Of a stretch of 64,000 nt of DNA, positions 18,225 to 27,469 are shown piece by piece. The notes beneath the pieces are model-generated. The model had not been told where the DNA came from. It was given only the letters and a program-made list of their open reading frames with translations, and ran no database searches. The translations under genes and the position numbers were made by a program. The stretch's first letter is position 1. Each line of letters begins with the position of its first letter. The stretch is from Ruminococcaceae bacterium Marseille-P2935. GTDB taxonomy: Bacteria; Bacillota; Clostridia; Oscillospirales; Ruminococcaceae. The stretch is from positions 1,177,604 through 1,241,603 of the forward strand of contig LT629952.1 in NCBI GenBank assembly GCA_900104565.1, written 5' to 3'.

Positions 18225-18747
18225 AAATTCAAAGCTTTGTTAGATAACGAACATTTTCAAGCTGTACTTTTCTCTGGCGTTTTAACAGTTTTGGAATATA
18301 CCCGTTACCAAGCCCTATGTTGGTACTATACCATATTTTTATAGGGTTTGCATGAATTTTAAAGTATTGTTCATAGTATGTTTTCATCCCAGCCCTCACT
18401 CTTGCCCGGTGACTTTGAAAGGACTATAATATAGGCATATAAAAATATTTCTCATAACACTGTACATTCATTTTCCTTTCCATTATCATGTGCAGCCTCA
18501 CTGGTAAAAATGGTCCAAAGGAGCAAATTGGACTGAAACTTTCCAAACTGCGTTTCTGCGCCGGGCAGTCCCCAATGAGAATACGCATACCCAACGCCCA
18601 AATACGCCAGGGCGTGTTATTCAAAGAAACAAGCATGCGGTTGCGGCCAAAACGTCCCCGGCGCAGCTTACTTTCATTCACTCCGCCCCTTGGTTTTTTC
18701 TTGGCAGGGTATGCCTTGAAACGCCCTCCTGCCAGGACTAAAATGCC
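18225..18747. other. Intergenic region between divergent leaders
   Basis: This roughly 520-bp stretch contains one good plus-strand promoter (18402-18430) and overlapping short open frames on both strands (18488-18880 plus, 18424-18681 minus) without domains or convincing SD sites. I see no supported gene. The plus-strand promoter implies a ~400-nt leader before the UroD-like gene, or an unannotated RNA. Confidence 0.45.
18402..18430 (+). promoter_or_regulatory. Candidate sigma-A promoter
   Basis: TTGCCC (18402-18407) and a perfect TATAAT (18425-18430) are spaced by 17 bp on the plus strand. It would transcribe towards the UroD-like gene with a long leader that includes structured leader copy 3. 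Confidence 0.55.
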
Positions 18748-18830
18748 CTTGCCCTTTTGCTGCTCTGAGGGTAGGAGCTTCCTTTCTATAAAATTTTGTG
18801 CCAGTGCAGAGCAGCGGAAAGGAGCATTTT
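18748..18830 (+). ncRNA. Structured leader, copy 3 (pseudoknot family), upstream of the UroD-like gene
   Basis: P1 is CTTGCCC (18748-18754) with GGGTAGG (18769-18775), G-U pairs included. The P1 loop holds GCTGCTCTG (18759-18767), which is perfectly complementary over nine bases to CAGAGCAGC (18807-18815). The second strand abuts GGAAAGGAG, the SD. Where the other copies have CTTCG/CGAAG, this one has CTCTG/CAGAG: two paired positions changed on both strands, a compensatory change. Confidence 0.65.
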
Positions 18831-19916
18831 ATGAACGCCAGAGAACGGGTTCTCACTGTATTAAGTCACAGGCCTGCTGACCGGGTCCCGCTGGATTTTT
18901 GGGCGACTCCCGAGGTGTGGGAAAAACTCTACCGCCATTTTGACACTACCGATTCAGACGCATTGCTGAATGCACTGCATGTGGATATTCGTGAAGTGCA
19001 GCCGGATTATCATGGGGCAGCGCCCGTCCCCCTGCCCGACGGCAGCTATTATGACCGCCTTCATGTTCACCGTAAAAAGGTAAAAAATGCATACAGCACC
19101 TATGAAGAGTATGCCAGCGCCCCGCTGAAAGATGCACAAACCCCGCAGGATATTGACGCCTATAACTGGCCAGACCCAGAAGATTATGATTATAGTTCCC
19201 TGCATCAAAAGATTGACAAATATGCGGGAGAATATTACATCAAATTATCGGTCTGGGGGTTATTTGAATACGCCTGGCCGCTGCGCGGCTACGAACAGTT
19301 TATGATGGACATGGCGCTGAAGCCGGAAATTGCCCACCGGATTATGGAGCATGTAACCGACTACAACTGCCGGTTTATTGAAAAGGCTTTAAACGCCGCC
19401 GGAGATCAAATCGATTTGGTTTATACTTACGATGACGTAGCCGCACAAAATGGCTTTTTAATGTCCCGTCAAATGTACCGGGAATTCATCTGGCCGTACC
19501 ATCAAAAACTAAACCGGCTCATCAAAAAATATAACAAAACCATTATGTACCATTCCTGCGGTGCAATATTTGATTTAATCGACGATTTTGTAGAATCGGG
19601 CATTGACATTTTAAACCCTCTGCAGCCGCTGGCTAAAGGGATGGATTTTCAAAGGATTAAAGACCGGTATGGCAGCATCCTATGTTTCCATGGGGGAATC
19701 GATATTCAGCACCTGCTGCCACACGGTACCCCCGACCAGGTGCGCCAAACTGTACGGCGCACCATTGATATATTGGGTAAGAACGGTGGGTACATTTTAA
19801 CCTCCGCTCATTACATTCAGGCAGACACCCCCCTGGAAAATATTCTTGCCCTGTATGATGAGGCATACCGTTACCGGCCTGAATCTGAAATGGGTTTGGC
19901 TAATAAAGCAGAATAA
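18831..19916 (+). CDS. Uroporphyrinogen decarboxylase (UroD/MtaA)-like protein
   Basis: A 361-residue TIM-barrel protein of the UroD superfamily. The N-terminal MNARERVLTVLSHRPADRVPLDFW is typical, and later YHSCGAIFDLIDDFVESGIDILNPLQP carries the His-x-Cys zinc ligands seen in corrinoid/CoM methyltransferases of the MtaA type rather than in true haem-pathway HemE. A TSAHYIQADTPLENI segment near the end also fits this branch. The likely role is methyl-group transfer or demethylation, but no corrinoid protein gene adjoins, so the substrate is unknown. The start is set by AAGGAGC just before ATG 18831, within leader copy 3. Confidence 0.85.
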   Translation: MNARERVLTVLSHRPADRVPLDFWATPEVWEKLYRHFDTTDSDALLNALHVDIREVQPDYHGAAPVPLPDGSYYDRLHVHRKKVKNAYSTYEEYASAPLKDAQTPQDIDAYNWPDPEDYDYSSLHQKIDKYAGEYYIKLSVWGLFEYAWPLRGYEQFMMDMALKPEIAHRIMEHVTDYNCRFIEKALNAAGDQIDLVYTYDDVAAQNGFLMSRQMYREFIWPYHQKLNRLIKKYNKTIMYHSCGAIFDLIDDFVESGIDILNPLQPLAKGMDFQRIKDRYGSILCFHGGIDIQHLLPHGTPDQVRQTVRRTIDILGKNGGYILTSAHYIQADTPLENILALYDEAYRYRPESEMGLANKAE

Positions 19917-20118
19917 TCACCCCCAAACCCGTGTTGATCTTACTGCCAGCTTGGAAGATCGAACCCATGGTTCCAGTTTGTTCCTGCTGTAAGCGGCAGC
20001 TCCAGCTGCTGCGATGCCCTACAGTTCAAGGATTACTGTGTTTTTAAAGGCTTTGTGCAAAATACAATATTTTATTTTAAAACGCTCAGGTTATTTTCCC
20101 CAGCTATGAGGAGGAATT

Positions 20119-20673
20119 ATGAGAAAAATTTTATTTACGCGCCAAAGCGAATGTCTTCAGCCTCTGCGCCAGTTAGTGGAGCAACAAAACCACCGCACAC
20201 TGGTGCTATGGGCTTTGGATTGTGCAGTCCCCATTTTAGGCTTGTTTGAACAGCAGTTTTCAAACGATATGCGACCCCGGCAGGCGTTAGCCGCCGCTTG
20301 GGATTGGGCCCAGGGCAAAATAAAAATGCCTGTGGCAAAAAAGGCAATTCATTTGGCCCACAATGCCGCTACCGAGGCCGAAGGGGTCCCCACAGCACAG
20401 GCTGCTGCCCGTGCTGTAGGGCATGCAGCAGCAACCGTTCATGTTGAAACGCATGCACTTGGCATTGTATTTTACGGCTTAACCGCTTTTGTCTATGCCT
20501 GTGCAAAAGAGTCTGATTCGGTTGTAAATACAGCATGCGACTGGTTTTACCAACGTCTGCTTTATTGGCAGGCTGCCAGCCCCGGGCTGGACATTACCTG
20601 GGCGCCATTCCTGCTGCGCGACGACGTTCCAAACAAAGAACTGCTGCTGCGAAAAAAGCTGGAAACAAATTAA
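20119..20673 (+). CDS. Imm-5-like putative immunity protein
   Basis: A 184-residue all-helical protein. The central pattern (LWALDCAVPILGLFE, then RPRQALAAAWDWAQGKIKM and ARAVGHAAATVHVETHALG) matches proteins annotated as 'putative immunity protein' with an Imm-5-like domain. In polymorphic-toxin systems such proteins neutralise a cognate toxin, but no toxin gene is visible within several kilobases, and many homologues are found alone. It may therefore be an orphan immunity gene or have a different role. SD GAGGAGG precedes ATG 20119. A terminator shared with the convergent kinase follows. Confidence 0.75.
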   Translation: MRKILFTRQSECLQPLRQLVEQQNHRTLVLWALDCAVPILGLFEQQFSNDMRPRQALAAAWDWAQGKIKMPVAKKAIHLAHNAATEAEGVPTAQAAARAVGHAAATVHVETHALGIVFYGLTAFVYACAKESDSVVNTACDWFYQRLLYWQAASPGLDITWAPFLLRDDVPNKELLLRKKLETN

Positions 20674-20744
20674 CTTTCCCGTGAGTATCCCACCGGATTT
20701 TTCCGCCAATGCTGCCCGCGTATTTAACCAGAGCCACAAAATAT

Positions 20745-20785
20745 AAAACGGCTATGTTACGCTTGTTGTACCATAGCCGTTTTTA
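20745..20785. terminator. Bidirectional terminator
   Basis: AAAACGGCTATG pairs with CATAGCCGTTTT around a 15-base loop, with T-rich tails on both strands. It lies between the convergent Imm-5-like and PfkB genes. Confidence 0.85.
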
Positions 20786-20807
20786 TTGCGTTAAACTATA
20801 ATAATTG

Positions 20808-21701
20808 TCAGCAGGGTTTAATGGTAGTGGTTTTCACCTCTTGCATGGTAGGAATCGAGCCCGCTGCGCCTTTTTTGCTAACCGCCAAAGAGGACGCTTT
20901 AGAAGCCAGCTCCAATGCAGTTGGCACATCATAATTTTGGGTAAGACAAGCCAGCAGGAAGCCGGTGAAAGTATCTCCAGCGGCTGTGGTATCCACCACT
21001 GGCACATCATAAATGCCGTGGGTGTAGCTGTTTTTTCCGTCATAATAAAGCACCCCATGTTTACCCAGGGTTAAAACAATGGTGCTGCGGGGATATTTTG
21101 CCTTCAGAGTGTCAACAATCTCTCTGGCGTCTGTTTTTCCCGAAAGCTGGTTGCCTTCAATCTCATTCAGGATAAAATAATCAATCTTATCCAATGGCAG
21201 ACGGTCAATCGCCTCATTAATGGGAGAAGGATTTAATGCAATCTTCATGCCTTTGGCAGCTGCTTTTTCTACAATTGCATCCAAATTGCTGATCTCATTC
21301 TGCAAAAGCAGAAAGTCCCCAGCCTCAAAACCTGCCAGTACCCTGTCGACATCTTCAAGGGTAATGGCCTGGTTTGCACCGCCATACAAAATAATACAGT
21401 TCTGTCCCTTTTTATCCACCTGAATAATTGCATGGCCGCTGGCACCATCATACAGGCTGACATAATCGGTGTTTACACCGCTTTGTTTTAACATATCAAC
21501 CAGAAACTGGCCGTCTGCCCCAATTTTTCCGCCATGGTAAACTTCAGCGCCGGCTTTTGCCAGTGCAACCGATTGGTTCAGACCTTTGCCGCCGCAATTT
21601 TTATCCAAAGCTTGAGAAGACATGGTCTCCCCGGGGGTTACAAAATGATCGACATGATAAGTATAATCTACATTCAGTGATCCGAAGTTCAAAATCTTCA
21701 T
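20808..21701 (-). CDS. PfkB-family sugar kinase (ribokinase-like)
   Basis: A 297-residue carbohydrate kinase. It shows the N-terminal GSLNVDYTYHVD and the substrate-binding GGKGLNQSVALAKAGA signature of ribokinases, plus the C-terminal DTTAAGDTFTGF, which holds the anion hole and the catalytic Asp. It phosphorylates a sugar or nucleoside with ATP in the cytoplasm. Ribose or deoxyribose is likely from motif similarity. Deoxyribose would be notable because the distant BMC operon carries a deoxyribose-phosphate aldolase, but that link is speculative. The start at ATG 21701 has AAGGAAG upstream. An in-frame GTG two codons earlier is less likely. Monocistronic. Confidence 0.9.
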   Translation of the reverse strand: MKILNFGSLNVDYTYHVDHFVTPGETMSSQALDKNCGGKGLNQSVALAKAGAEVYHGGKIGADGQFLVDMLKQSGVNTDYVSLYDGASGHAIIQVDKKGQNCIILYGGANQAITLEDVDRVLAGFEAGDFLLLQNEISNLDAIVEKAAAKGMKIALNPSPINEAIDRLPLDKIDYFILNEIEGNQLSGKTDAREIVDTLKAKYPRSTIVLTLGKHGVLYYDGKNSYTHGIYDVPVVDTTAAGDTFTGFLLACLTQNYDVPTALELASKASSLAVSKKGAAGSIPTMQEVKTTTIKPC

Positions 21702-22141
21702 AAACACGCTTCCTTCCCTAAGCTATATTTCTGGTTTAAATTATACACCACACTGGACGAAGCAGTCAATTGCAGCTGCGGGAGTTTTACTTGATATCAA
21801 TCAGTTTGTCCAAACCTTGTATAAGGCCTTTGTAAAGCCATAATATTTATTCACCTCATGTGTTGTCAAAAGATGCAGCAACAAAAAAAGTTTTACTATT
21901 TTCAGTCGTATTTTGTGTTGTTTCCATAATGGACTTGGTGGAAAAATCACTTTCAAAGCCCTCTGTTCATGCCATTTTTCAGCTATTTTTGCAAATTCTG
22001 TTTTTTCGGCCAACTTTAACAAACTCTTAAATTTGCCCAAAGGATATTCTTTCCTATTTTAATTTATGCTACAATATGAGCGTATTGGCCAAAACCGTAT
22101 TATTCTGCAAAAAATTCCCTATTTTAACCGAAACGAGGTAT

Positions 22142-22705
22142 ATGGGTTTGTTCACTAAAATATTAACTGTTTTTCTTATTTCCATGCTGCCTATTGTAGA
22201 GCTGCGCGGAGCTATTCCTGTGGGGGCCGGTATGGGGCTTCCCTTCGGGGTAAGTTACATCACCGCTGTAATCGGAAATATTCTTCCCGTCCCTTTTTTA
22301 ATTCTGTTTGCCACTGCCATATTAAAATGGTTTGCCGAGCAGAAACCAATCAGCCCTTTCTTCCGCAAATGCCTGAATATCCTTCCCAATGGCATGTCGT
22401 CCTGGTTGGAAAAGGTCACCTTAAAAATACAGCAAAAACTTTCGAGTTTTTGCAACAAATTGATTGCCAAAACTACCGAAAAAGCTTCTACCCTGGGCAC
22501 CTATGAGCTGTGGGGGTTGTTTTTATTCGTAGCTGTTCCCCTGCCCGGTACCGGCGCATGGACAGGCAGTTTGATTGCGGCGCTGCTGCAGCTAAAACCA
22601 CGCAAAGCTTTTATTGCTATTTCGCTGGGGGTCATGGCAAGCGGAATTATTATGGGTATCATTTCCTTTGGCTTGCTCGAAATCATCCTTCGTCTCTTCC
22701 AGTAA
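22142..22705 (+). CDS. Small multidrug-export-type membrane protein (COG2426)
   Basis: A 187-residue integral membrane protein. It matches the PF06695 / COG2426 'putative small multi-drug export' family: ELRGAIPVGAGMGLPFG near the N-terminus and VAVPLPGTGAWTGSLIAALL in the second half form an internally repeated, Gly-rich re-entrant-like pattern. The transport role has been assumed from the family name rather than shown. The start at ATG 22142 has GAGG close upstream. Earlier in-frame codons to 22076 lack an SD and are not family-like. Confidence 0.82.
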   Translation: MGLFTKILTVFLISMLPIVELRGAIPVGAGMGLPFGVSYITAVIGNILPVPFLILFATAILKWFAEQKPISPFFRKCLNILPNGMSSWLEKVTLKIQQKLSSFCNKLIAKTTEKASTLGTYELWGLFLFVAVPLPGTGAWTGSLIAALLQLKPRKAFIAISLGVMASGIIMGIISFGLLEIILRLFQ

Positions 22706-22991
22706 AAGCCCTTTTATGAAAAGGCTTGGGACAAACAGACGAATACTCCAAAACACCCTATTGTTGCAGGTTAAAACGGCAGCAGCATGTTGATCTGCAA
22801 AACCGCAGGGCTTACAGCCCTATAGTAAAGGCTTTTTTGCAGATTGATTTTCTGGCTCCGTCGGCAATGTTTGAATCAATAAAAGGCACGCGTTATCTTT
22901 ATATCCCTCCGGGGAAGGTCTGGTACTAGCTAAAAGCTTGTTTTTCTTGCAATCGGCCGTTTTTCGGGTTTGAATAATAACCATAAAATAT
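22706..22991. other. Intergenic region with hairpins, no supported gene
   Basis: A short stem AAGCCCTTTT/AAAAGGCTT follows the COG2426 gene at once and may act as its terminator despite lacking a T-run. A larger fold pairs CTGCAAAA with TTTTTTGCAG (about 22794-22842) around an inner GGGCT/AGCCC hairpin. The open frame 22726-22929 has no SD and is not called. Confidence 0.4.
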
Positions 22992-23027
22992 AAACAGGGT
23001 GAACCGCCAGCGGTTCACCCTGTTTTA
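22992..23027 (-). terminator. Terminator after trpB
   Basis: A perfect stem (AAACAGGGTGAACCGC with GCGGTTCACCCTGTTT) with a two-base centre lies 14 bp after the trpB stop. Confidence 0.85.
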
Positions 23028-23041
23028 AGCTGTTTGAATGA

Positions 23042-24421
23042 TTATTCCTGAATTCCAGGAATTTTGGGCAGTCCATCGAACCCCCTCTTAAGGTCTTCAT
23101 CGGTAGGAATATAGTCTTTCATGCTTCCCGCTAAAAAGGCAGAGTAAGCGGCCATATCAAAATATCCGGTACCGGTCAGCCCAAACAGAATTGTTTTAGC
23201 CTCCCCGGTTTCCTTGCATTTCAGCGCTTCATCTATGGCTGTGCGGATTGCATGGGAGGATTCGGGTGCAGGCAGAATGGTTTCCAGTTTTGCAAACATG
23301 GTAGCTGCCTCAAACACCTTGGTCTGTTCTACCGCCACCGCTTCCATATAGCCGTCATGGTACAGCTTTGATAAAATGGGGGACATACCATGGTAACGCA
23401 GCCCGCCGGCATGGTTGGCCGAAGGAATAAACCCGCTGCCCAGCGTGTACATGCGGGCCATTGGGGCAACCTTGCCGGTATCGCAGTAATCGTAAGCATA
23501 CCGGCCGCGGGTAAGCGACGGGCAGGAGGCCGGTTCCACTGCAATAATGCGGGGGTCCGCCTTTCCGGTAATCTTATCCTGCATGAACGGAGCTATGAGT
23601 CCGCCCAGGTTGGAGCCGCCGCCGGCACAGCCGATTACAATATCGGGGTACTCATCCAGCATCTCCATGGCTATTTTAGATTCTAAACCAATTATCGACT
23701 GGTGCAGCAGCACCTGGTTAAGAACCGAACCCAGAACATAGCGGCAGCCTTCGGTGGTCACAGCTTTTTCAACCGCTTCGGAAATAGCACATCCCAGGCT
23801 TCCGGAGGTATTGGGGTTTTCGGCCAGAATTTTACGGCCAATTTCGGTCGTATCGCTTGGGCTGGGAATAACCTTACCGTCAAAGGTTTCAATAATTGCC
23901 TTGCGGAACGGTTTTTGCTGATACGAAACCTTTACCATATATACTGTAAGAGGAATGCCAAAGTAAGAACAAGCTTCTGCCAGGGCGGTACCCCATTGCC
24001 CTGCCCCTGTCTCGGTAGTTAATGAGGTCAGCCCCTGGTCCTTGGCATAATACGCCTGGGCAATAGCCGAATTCAATTTATGGCTGCCCGAGGTATTGTT
24101 GCCTTCAAATTTATAATAAATTTTTGCTGGGGTTCCCAGGGCTTTTTCCAGGTTGTATGCCCGAATAAGCGGGGAGGGGCGGTACATTTTGTACATTTCC
24201 AACACTTCGTCCGGAATGTCCACATACCGGGTTTGAGCGTCCATTTCCTGATGAGCCAGTTTTTTACAAAATACCGGGTAAAGGTCCTCCTCGGTGGCTG
24301 GCTTCATGGTGGCTGGGTTGATCATCGGATCAGGCTGCTCCTTCATATCAGCTCGCAGGTTGTACCACTGCTTGGGCATTTGGTCCTCTGTAAGATATAG
24401 TCTGTGCGGTATTTTTGCCAT
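23042..24421 (-). CDS. trpB: Tryptophan synthase beta-like enzyme (TrpB2 type)
   Basis: A PLP-dependent enzyme of 459 residues, longer than TrpB1 (about 400), matching the TrpB2/TrpB-like subgroup that condenses serine and indole, sometimes without TrpA. The PLP lysine is in NNTSGSHKLNSA, a catalytic-loop TETGAGQWGTALA follows, and the phosphate-binding GCAGGGSNLGG is present. No trpA or other trp gene adjoins. A Trp-specific T-box upstream shows it answers to tryptophan starvation, supporting a role in tryptophan supply or indole salvage. ATG 24421 has AAAGGAG nine bases upstream. The frame extends 31 codons upstream without an SD. Confidence 0.95.
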   Translation of the reverse strand: MAKIPHRLYLTEDQMPKQWYNLRADMKEQPDPMINPATMKPATEEDLYPVFCKKLAHQEMDAQTRYVDIPDEVLEMYKMYRPSPLIRAYNLEKALGTPAKIYYKFEGNNTSGSHKLNSAIAQAYYAKDQGLTSLTTETGAGQWGTALAEACSYFGIPLTVYMVKVSYQQKPFRKAIIETFDGKVIPSPSDTTEIGRKILAENPNTSGSLGCAISEAVEKAVTTEGCRYVLGSVLNQVLLHQSIIGLESKIAMEMLDEYPDIVIGCAGGGSNLGGLIAPFMQDKITGKADPRIIAVEPASCPSLTRGRYAYDYCDTGKVAPMARMYTLGSGFIPSANHAGGLRYHGMSPILSKLYHDGYMEAVAVEQTKVFEAATMFAKLETILPAPESSHAIRTAIDEALKCKETGEAKTILFGLTGTGYFDMAAYSAFLAGSMKDYIPTDEDLKRGFDGLPKIPGIQE

Positions 24422-24633
24422 AATAAATTGCTCCTTTCTGATCCGATGAATGATAGTTTGAATAACTGTATCCGTACGGTACCTGTTCTTCCTGTTCTGT
24501 ACAGCAAATTTCATGCTGAACGATCAACCGCAGCAACAAATAAAGGTTGGGAACATAAAGTTTATTGTTGCATTGGGAGACGAATATAAACAATGCACAG
24601 TATTCTGCACAATACATTTTTTGCTGTAAACAA

Positions 24634-24900
24634 CAAAAAGCCTCTGTCCCAGAAAATTCTGGGACAGAGGCATAAGCTCTGCGGTACCACCCGGATTGAC
24701 GCCAAAAGGCATCCACTCATTCCGTATACTGCCATATACGCTCCCTTGGTAACAGGTGGAGTTCCTGTCAGGCACTACTGAGCATAGCTGTTCGTCCTGC
24801 CCTCATAAGTCCATTCAGCACAGCATCATCTGCCGCATTTCCACCTTCTGCAGCTCTCTGTAAGATGCTTGGCTCTGCCTACTCTTCTTATTCATCGGTT
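24634..24900 (-). promoter_or_regulatory. T-box riboswitch, tryptophan-specific, controlling trpB
   Basis: On the minus strand the conserved T-box core GGGTGGTACCGC (24681-24692) is followed by a terminator hairpin (24634-24671, GCCTCTGTCCCAGAA with its complement and T5). Upstream lies Stem I, with AGAGAGCTG, GAAGGTGGAAATGCGGCAG and the specifier region CTGAATGGACTTATG. The specifier triplet is UGG (24811-24813), a Trp codon. Uncharged tRNA-Trp would stabilise the antiterminator and allow readthrough into trpB. About 210 nt separate the terminator from the trpB start. Confidence 0.95.
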
Positions 24901-24919
24901 TATATATTTTATTGATTGC

Positions 24920-24948
24920 ATTATATGCAAAACTGCCGGCCTTGTCAA
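24920..24948 (-). promoter_or_regulatory. Consensus sigma-A promoter of the T-box/trpB unit
   Basis: TTGACA (24943-24948) and TATAAT (24920-24925) are both perfect matches with a 17-bp spacer, positioned about 20 bp upstream of the T-box leader. Confidence 0.92.
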
Positions 24949-25136
24949 TAGCTTTTTCAAGGAAAGGGCGGAAAACAGTTTTAAAACCAGGACAAAACAT
25001 AAAAAATTTTTTTCAACACTGCGCTTACAGGCTTTTGCAGGGCTTTATCCGATATCTTTTTGCTTCCCCCCGTCCAGATCTATGCCGGCCAGTTGCCGCC
25101 CCCTGCCGCTGCATAACTTTTAGCCGGAGGACAGCA

Positions 25137-25961
25137 TTACTGTTCCTGCCGAATCAAAAGTGTTGTGGTATCATACAGTACCCGGGCATGGTTTTTCTTC
25201 AACAGCTCACGGCAAATTCTTTGCCCAGTATGTACATCAATACTTTCCCGAAAAATCTCTCCGTTGCGGTACACCTCGTTTCCTTCCCTGGAAAAAAATT
25301 CATCCTCACATTTTATGTGGTATTTTACGTCAGGCTTTTTGTCTGCACGCAGTTCGCCACGCAAATATTTGCCGTCTGTATGCACCAGTAGCTGGTAGGT
25401 GGTATTGGTCGGATTAAAAAAGCGGTAATCGAGATAATTATAAAAAATGGAGGTTCCTGTTCCAAAGGGAATCTGCCTTCCAAAATCGGGGAACAGATCA
25501 ATCTGGTCATGATGGTGATGCTCGGTAATGGTCATGGGAGAATGCAGCACCATCCAATGAATCAAATTGGTAAACTGGCACAAACCACCGCCAATGCCGC
25601 TTTGTGCTTTCCCGCTGGAGATGGTCAGCCCTTCCAGATAACCTTTTTTTGCAGTACAGTTCCCCACCAAAGCCCAAAAGGAAAAGGTTTCGCCCGGGCG
25701 AATGAGCACTCCGTTTACCTTAGGCGCCGCCAAGGCCAGGTTCACCGCCTTGTTTTCCTGCAGGCGCATATCGGAATTGCCCAGCTTTCGTCTGATCAGC
25801 GAATTATGGGAATAAATCAGATATGGAAGATGGCATCTGTTTATGCTGCGTGCCATATTGCAAGGCTGAATCATATTCTTCATATGACGGAACAACCGGC
25901 ACCGTAAAACCGACAGCCGATACGTTATAGGGGACAGCTCGCAAAACAACCTGCGTCCCAT
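25137..25961 (-). CDS. VanW family protein
   Basis: A 274-residue protein of the VanW family. The core shows NLALAAPKVNGVLIRPGETFSFW, GNCTAKKGYLEGL, a GIGGGLCQFTNLIHWMVLHSP segment and HHHHDQIDLFPDFGRQIPFGTG, all typical. VanW was first seen in vanB-type glycopeptide-resistance clusters, but such proteins are widespread in Clostridia and their biochemical role is unknown. There are no van genes here, so no resistance should be inferred. No cleavable signal is evident. The start ATG 25961 has AGAGG upstream. It lies downstream of the flippase on the same strand, about 90 bp away. Confidence 0.88.
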   Translation of the reverse strand: MGRRLFCELSPITYRLSVLRCRLFRHMKNMIQPCNMARSINRCHLPYLIYSHNSLIRRKLGNSDMRLQENKAVNLALAAPKVNGVLIRPGETFSFWALVGNCTAKKGYLEGLTISSGKAQSGIGGGLCQFTNLIHWMVLHSPMTITEHHHHDQIDLFPDFGRQIPFGTGTSIFYNYLDYRFFNPTNTTYQLLVHTDGKYLRGELRADKKPDVKYHIKCEDEFFSREGNEVYRNGEIFRESIDVHTGQRICRELLKKNHARVLYDTTTLLIRQEQ

Positions 25962-26050
25962 AATATAGACCTCTTTTCCAGAGTTTGTTTCAAAGCCTAT
26001 GTCTGCTGAATTCCACCTAAAAAACATAAGTCTGAAAATGCAAAACCAGC

Positions 26051-27469
26051 CTAGGCCTTCCGTTTTGACAGCCTGCTTTTTACAATATGATAAAACTTTT
26101 GCAGCACCCCTGACAACGCCCTCAGGTTTACCACAGCAACCACTATAACCAAAGCCAGTTCAATCAGCAGCCAAAACTTCATCTGGCTTAAAATAACATA
26201 TACCTGAACCAATAAAATCACCAAATTCAGCCCGGTAAACATCAGGTTGGCACGGATGCGCACATACCGCTGGCAATCAATAAAACGGAAGATAAACACC
26301 ACAAAATAACTGAAGAAAGTAGCAAAAGCAGCGCCATTCACCCCAAAAATCGGAATTAAAATCAAATTTAACACAATGTTGACAACCGCCCCCGCCAAGG
26401 TGGTAAGCATAGCCATCTTGTTCTTTTTGGCAGCCATATATACGCTGCCTAAAAATTGCACCATGCACGAAAATACCACCGAAAGAATTAAAAAGGGGAC
26501 ATAGTTCCAGGAGTTAAAATATTGGACGTCTGCCATAATTTTGGTCATAGGTATAATAATTAAAAAAATGGCAGACCCTACCATAAAAATAAAGGACTGG
26601 TAACTTTTAAACACATTGGTATAAAAGTTGCTGGTCTCTTCATCGTCATACTCGCTAATAGCCGAAATCTGCCATGCCTGGGTAAAGATGGTAGAGAGCA
26701 TGGTAATAATAGTTGGAATTTTATAAGCCACAGCATACAGTCCATTTTCCGCCGCACCCAACATATAGGTCACCATATAACGGTCAGAAACATTGGTGAT
26801 CCACCAGAACATGGTAGCCGGAATCATGGGTATGGAAAAAAACAGCATAGACTTGGTGACAGTGCGGTCCATTGACTTAAACTGAATGTATTTGTGCAGT
26901 TTTGCAACCTTAAACAAGAAAATAAACGAACATACGTCAGCCATAATCGTGGAAAGAATATACCCAATAATCCCCCACTTGAATACCAGCAAGAACAGGA
27001 TATTAAACACAATTAAATTAAAGGTGGCTAAAACACCATCAACCGCATATAGCCGCACCAGCCCAATGGAACGGACAAACTGCGCGCTGACCACCCGCAT
27101 AATAGAGGCCAAAACATAGAAATAAATCAGCCAGGTGTACTCACTGATTAGTTTAATCTGTAAAAAAACCGGAATGAACAACAAAAAAACAGAGGCGCCA
27201 TAAATAATCACCTTCATGGCGCTGGAATAAACATCGCTTTTTTTAATTGACCTGTCCAAACCAAAACGGATTACCCCTTCACTGATAGACAGCGCTACAA
27301 ACGGAATAATAAGGTTTGAGGTATTGACAATAATATCCGCAATGCCATAGTCATCCGGAGTAAGCACCCGGGTATACAAAGGTACCAAAAGAAACACCAG
27401 CAGCTTAGAGCTAAAGTTGCTAATGGCAAATATGACTGTATTTGAGATCAGTTTTTTGTATTTGTTCAT
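26051..27469 (-). CDS. Polysaccharide flippase (Wzx/MOP superfamily)
   Basis: A 472-residue membrane protein with 12-14 predicted helices. The N-terminus (FAISNFSSKLLVFLLVPLYTRVLTPDDYGIADI) is the signature of O-antigen/teichuronic-type flippases (polysaccharide_synt family), which move lipid-linked sugars across the membrane. No glycosyltransferases adjoin, so the substrate is unknown. Start at ATG 27469, with GAGGA five bases before it. An in-frame ATG four codons upstream is also possible. VanW follows downstream on the same strand. Confidence 0.9.
   Translation of the reverse strand: MNKYKKLISNTVIFAISNFSSKLLVFLLVPLYTRVLTPDDYGIADIIVNTSNLIIPFVALSISEGVIRFGLDRSIKKSDVYSSAMKVIIYGASVFLLFIPVFLQIKLISEYTWLIYFYVLASIMRVVSAQFVRSIGLVRLYAVDGVLATFNLIVFNILFLLVFKWGIIGYILSTIMADVCSFIFLFKVAKLHKYIQFKSMDRTVTKSMLFFSIPMIPATMFWWITNVSDRYMVTYMLGAAENGLYAVAYKIPTIITMLSTIFTQAWQISAISEYDDEETSNFYTNVFKSYQSFIFMVGSAIFLIIIPMTKIMADVQYFNSWNYVPFLILSVVFSCMVQFLGSVYMAAKKNKMAMLTTLAGAVVNIVLNLILIPIFGVNGAAFATFFSYFVVFIFRFIDCQRYVRIRANLMFTGLNLVILLVQVYVILSQMKFWLLIELALVIVVAVVNLRALSGVLQKFYHIVKSRLSKRKA

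Noticed and set aside
18424-18880. Overlapping open frames (130 and 85 aa) between the PAP2 and UroD-like genes
   Set aside because: No SD, no domain, biased composition, and one frame runs through the structured leader and the UroD-like start.
21801-22040. 79-aa minus-strand open frame between PfkB and the COG2426 gene
   Set aside because: Weak start and no family resemblance; probably intergenic AT-rich sequence.
22726-22929. 67-aa open frame after the COG2426 gene
   Set aside because: No SD, and a large hairpin spans it.
25137-25961. VanW gene as evidence of vancomycin resistance
   Set aside because: No vanA/B/H/X/R/S genes nearby; VanW-like proteins are common without resistance.
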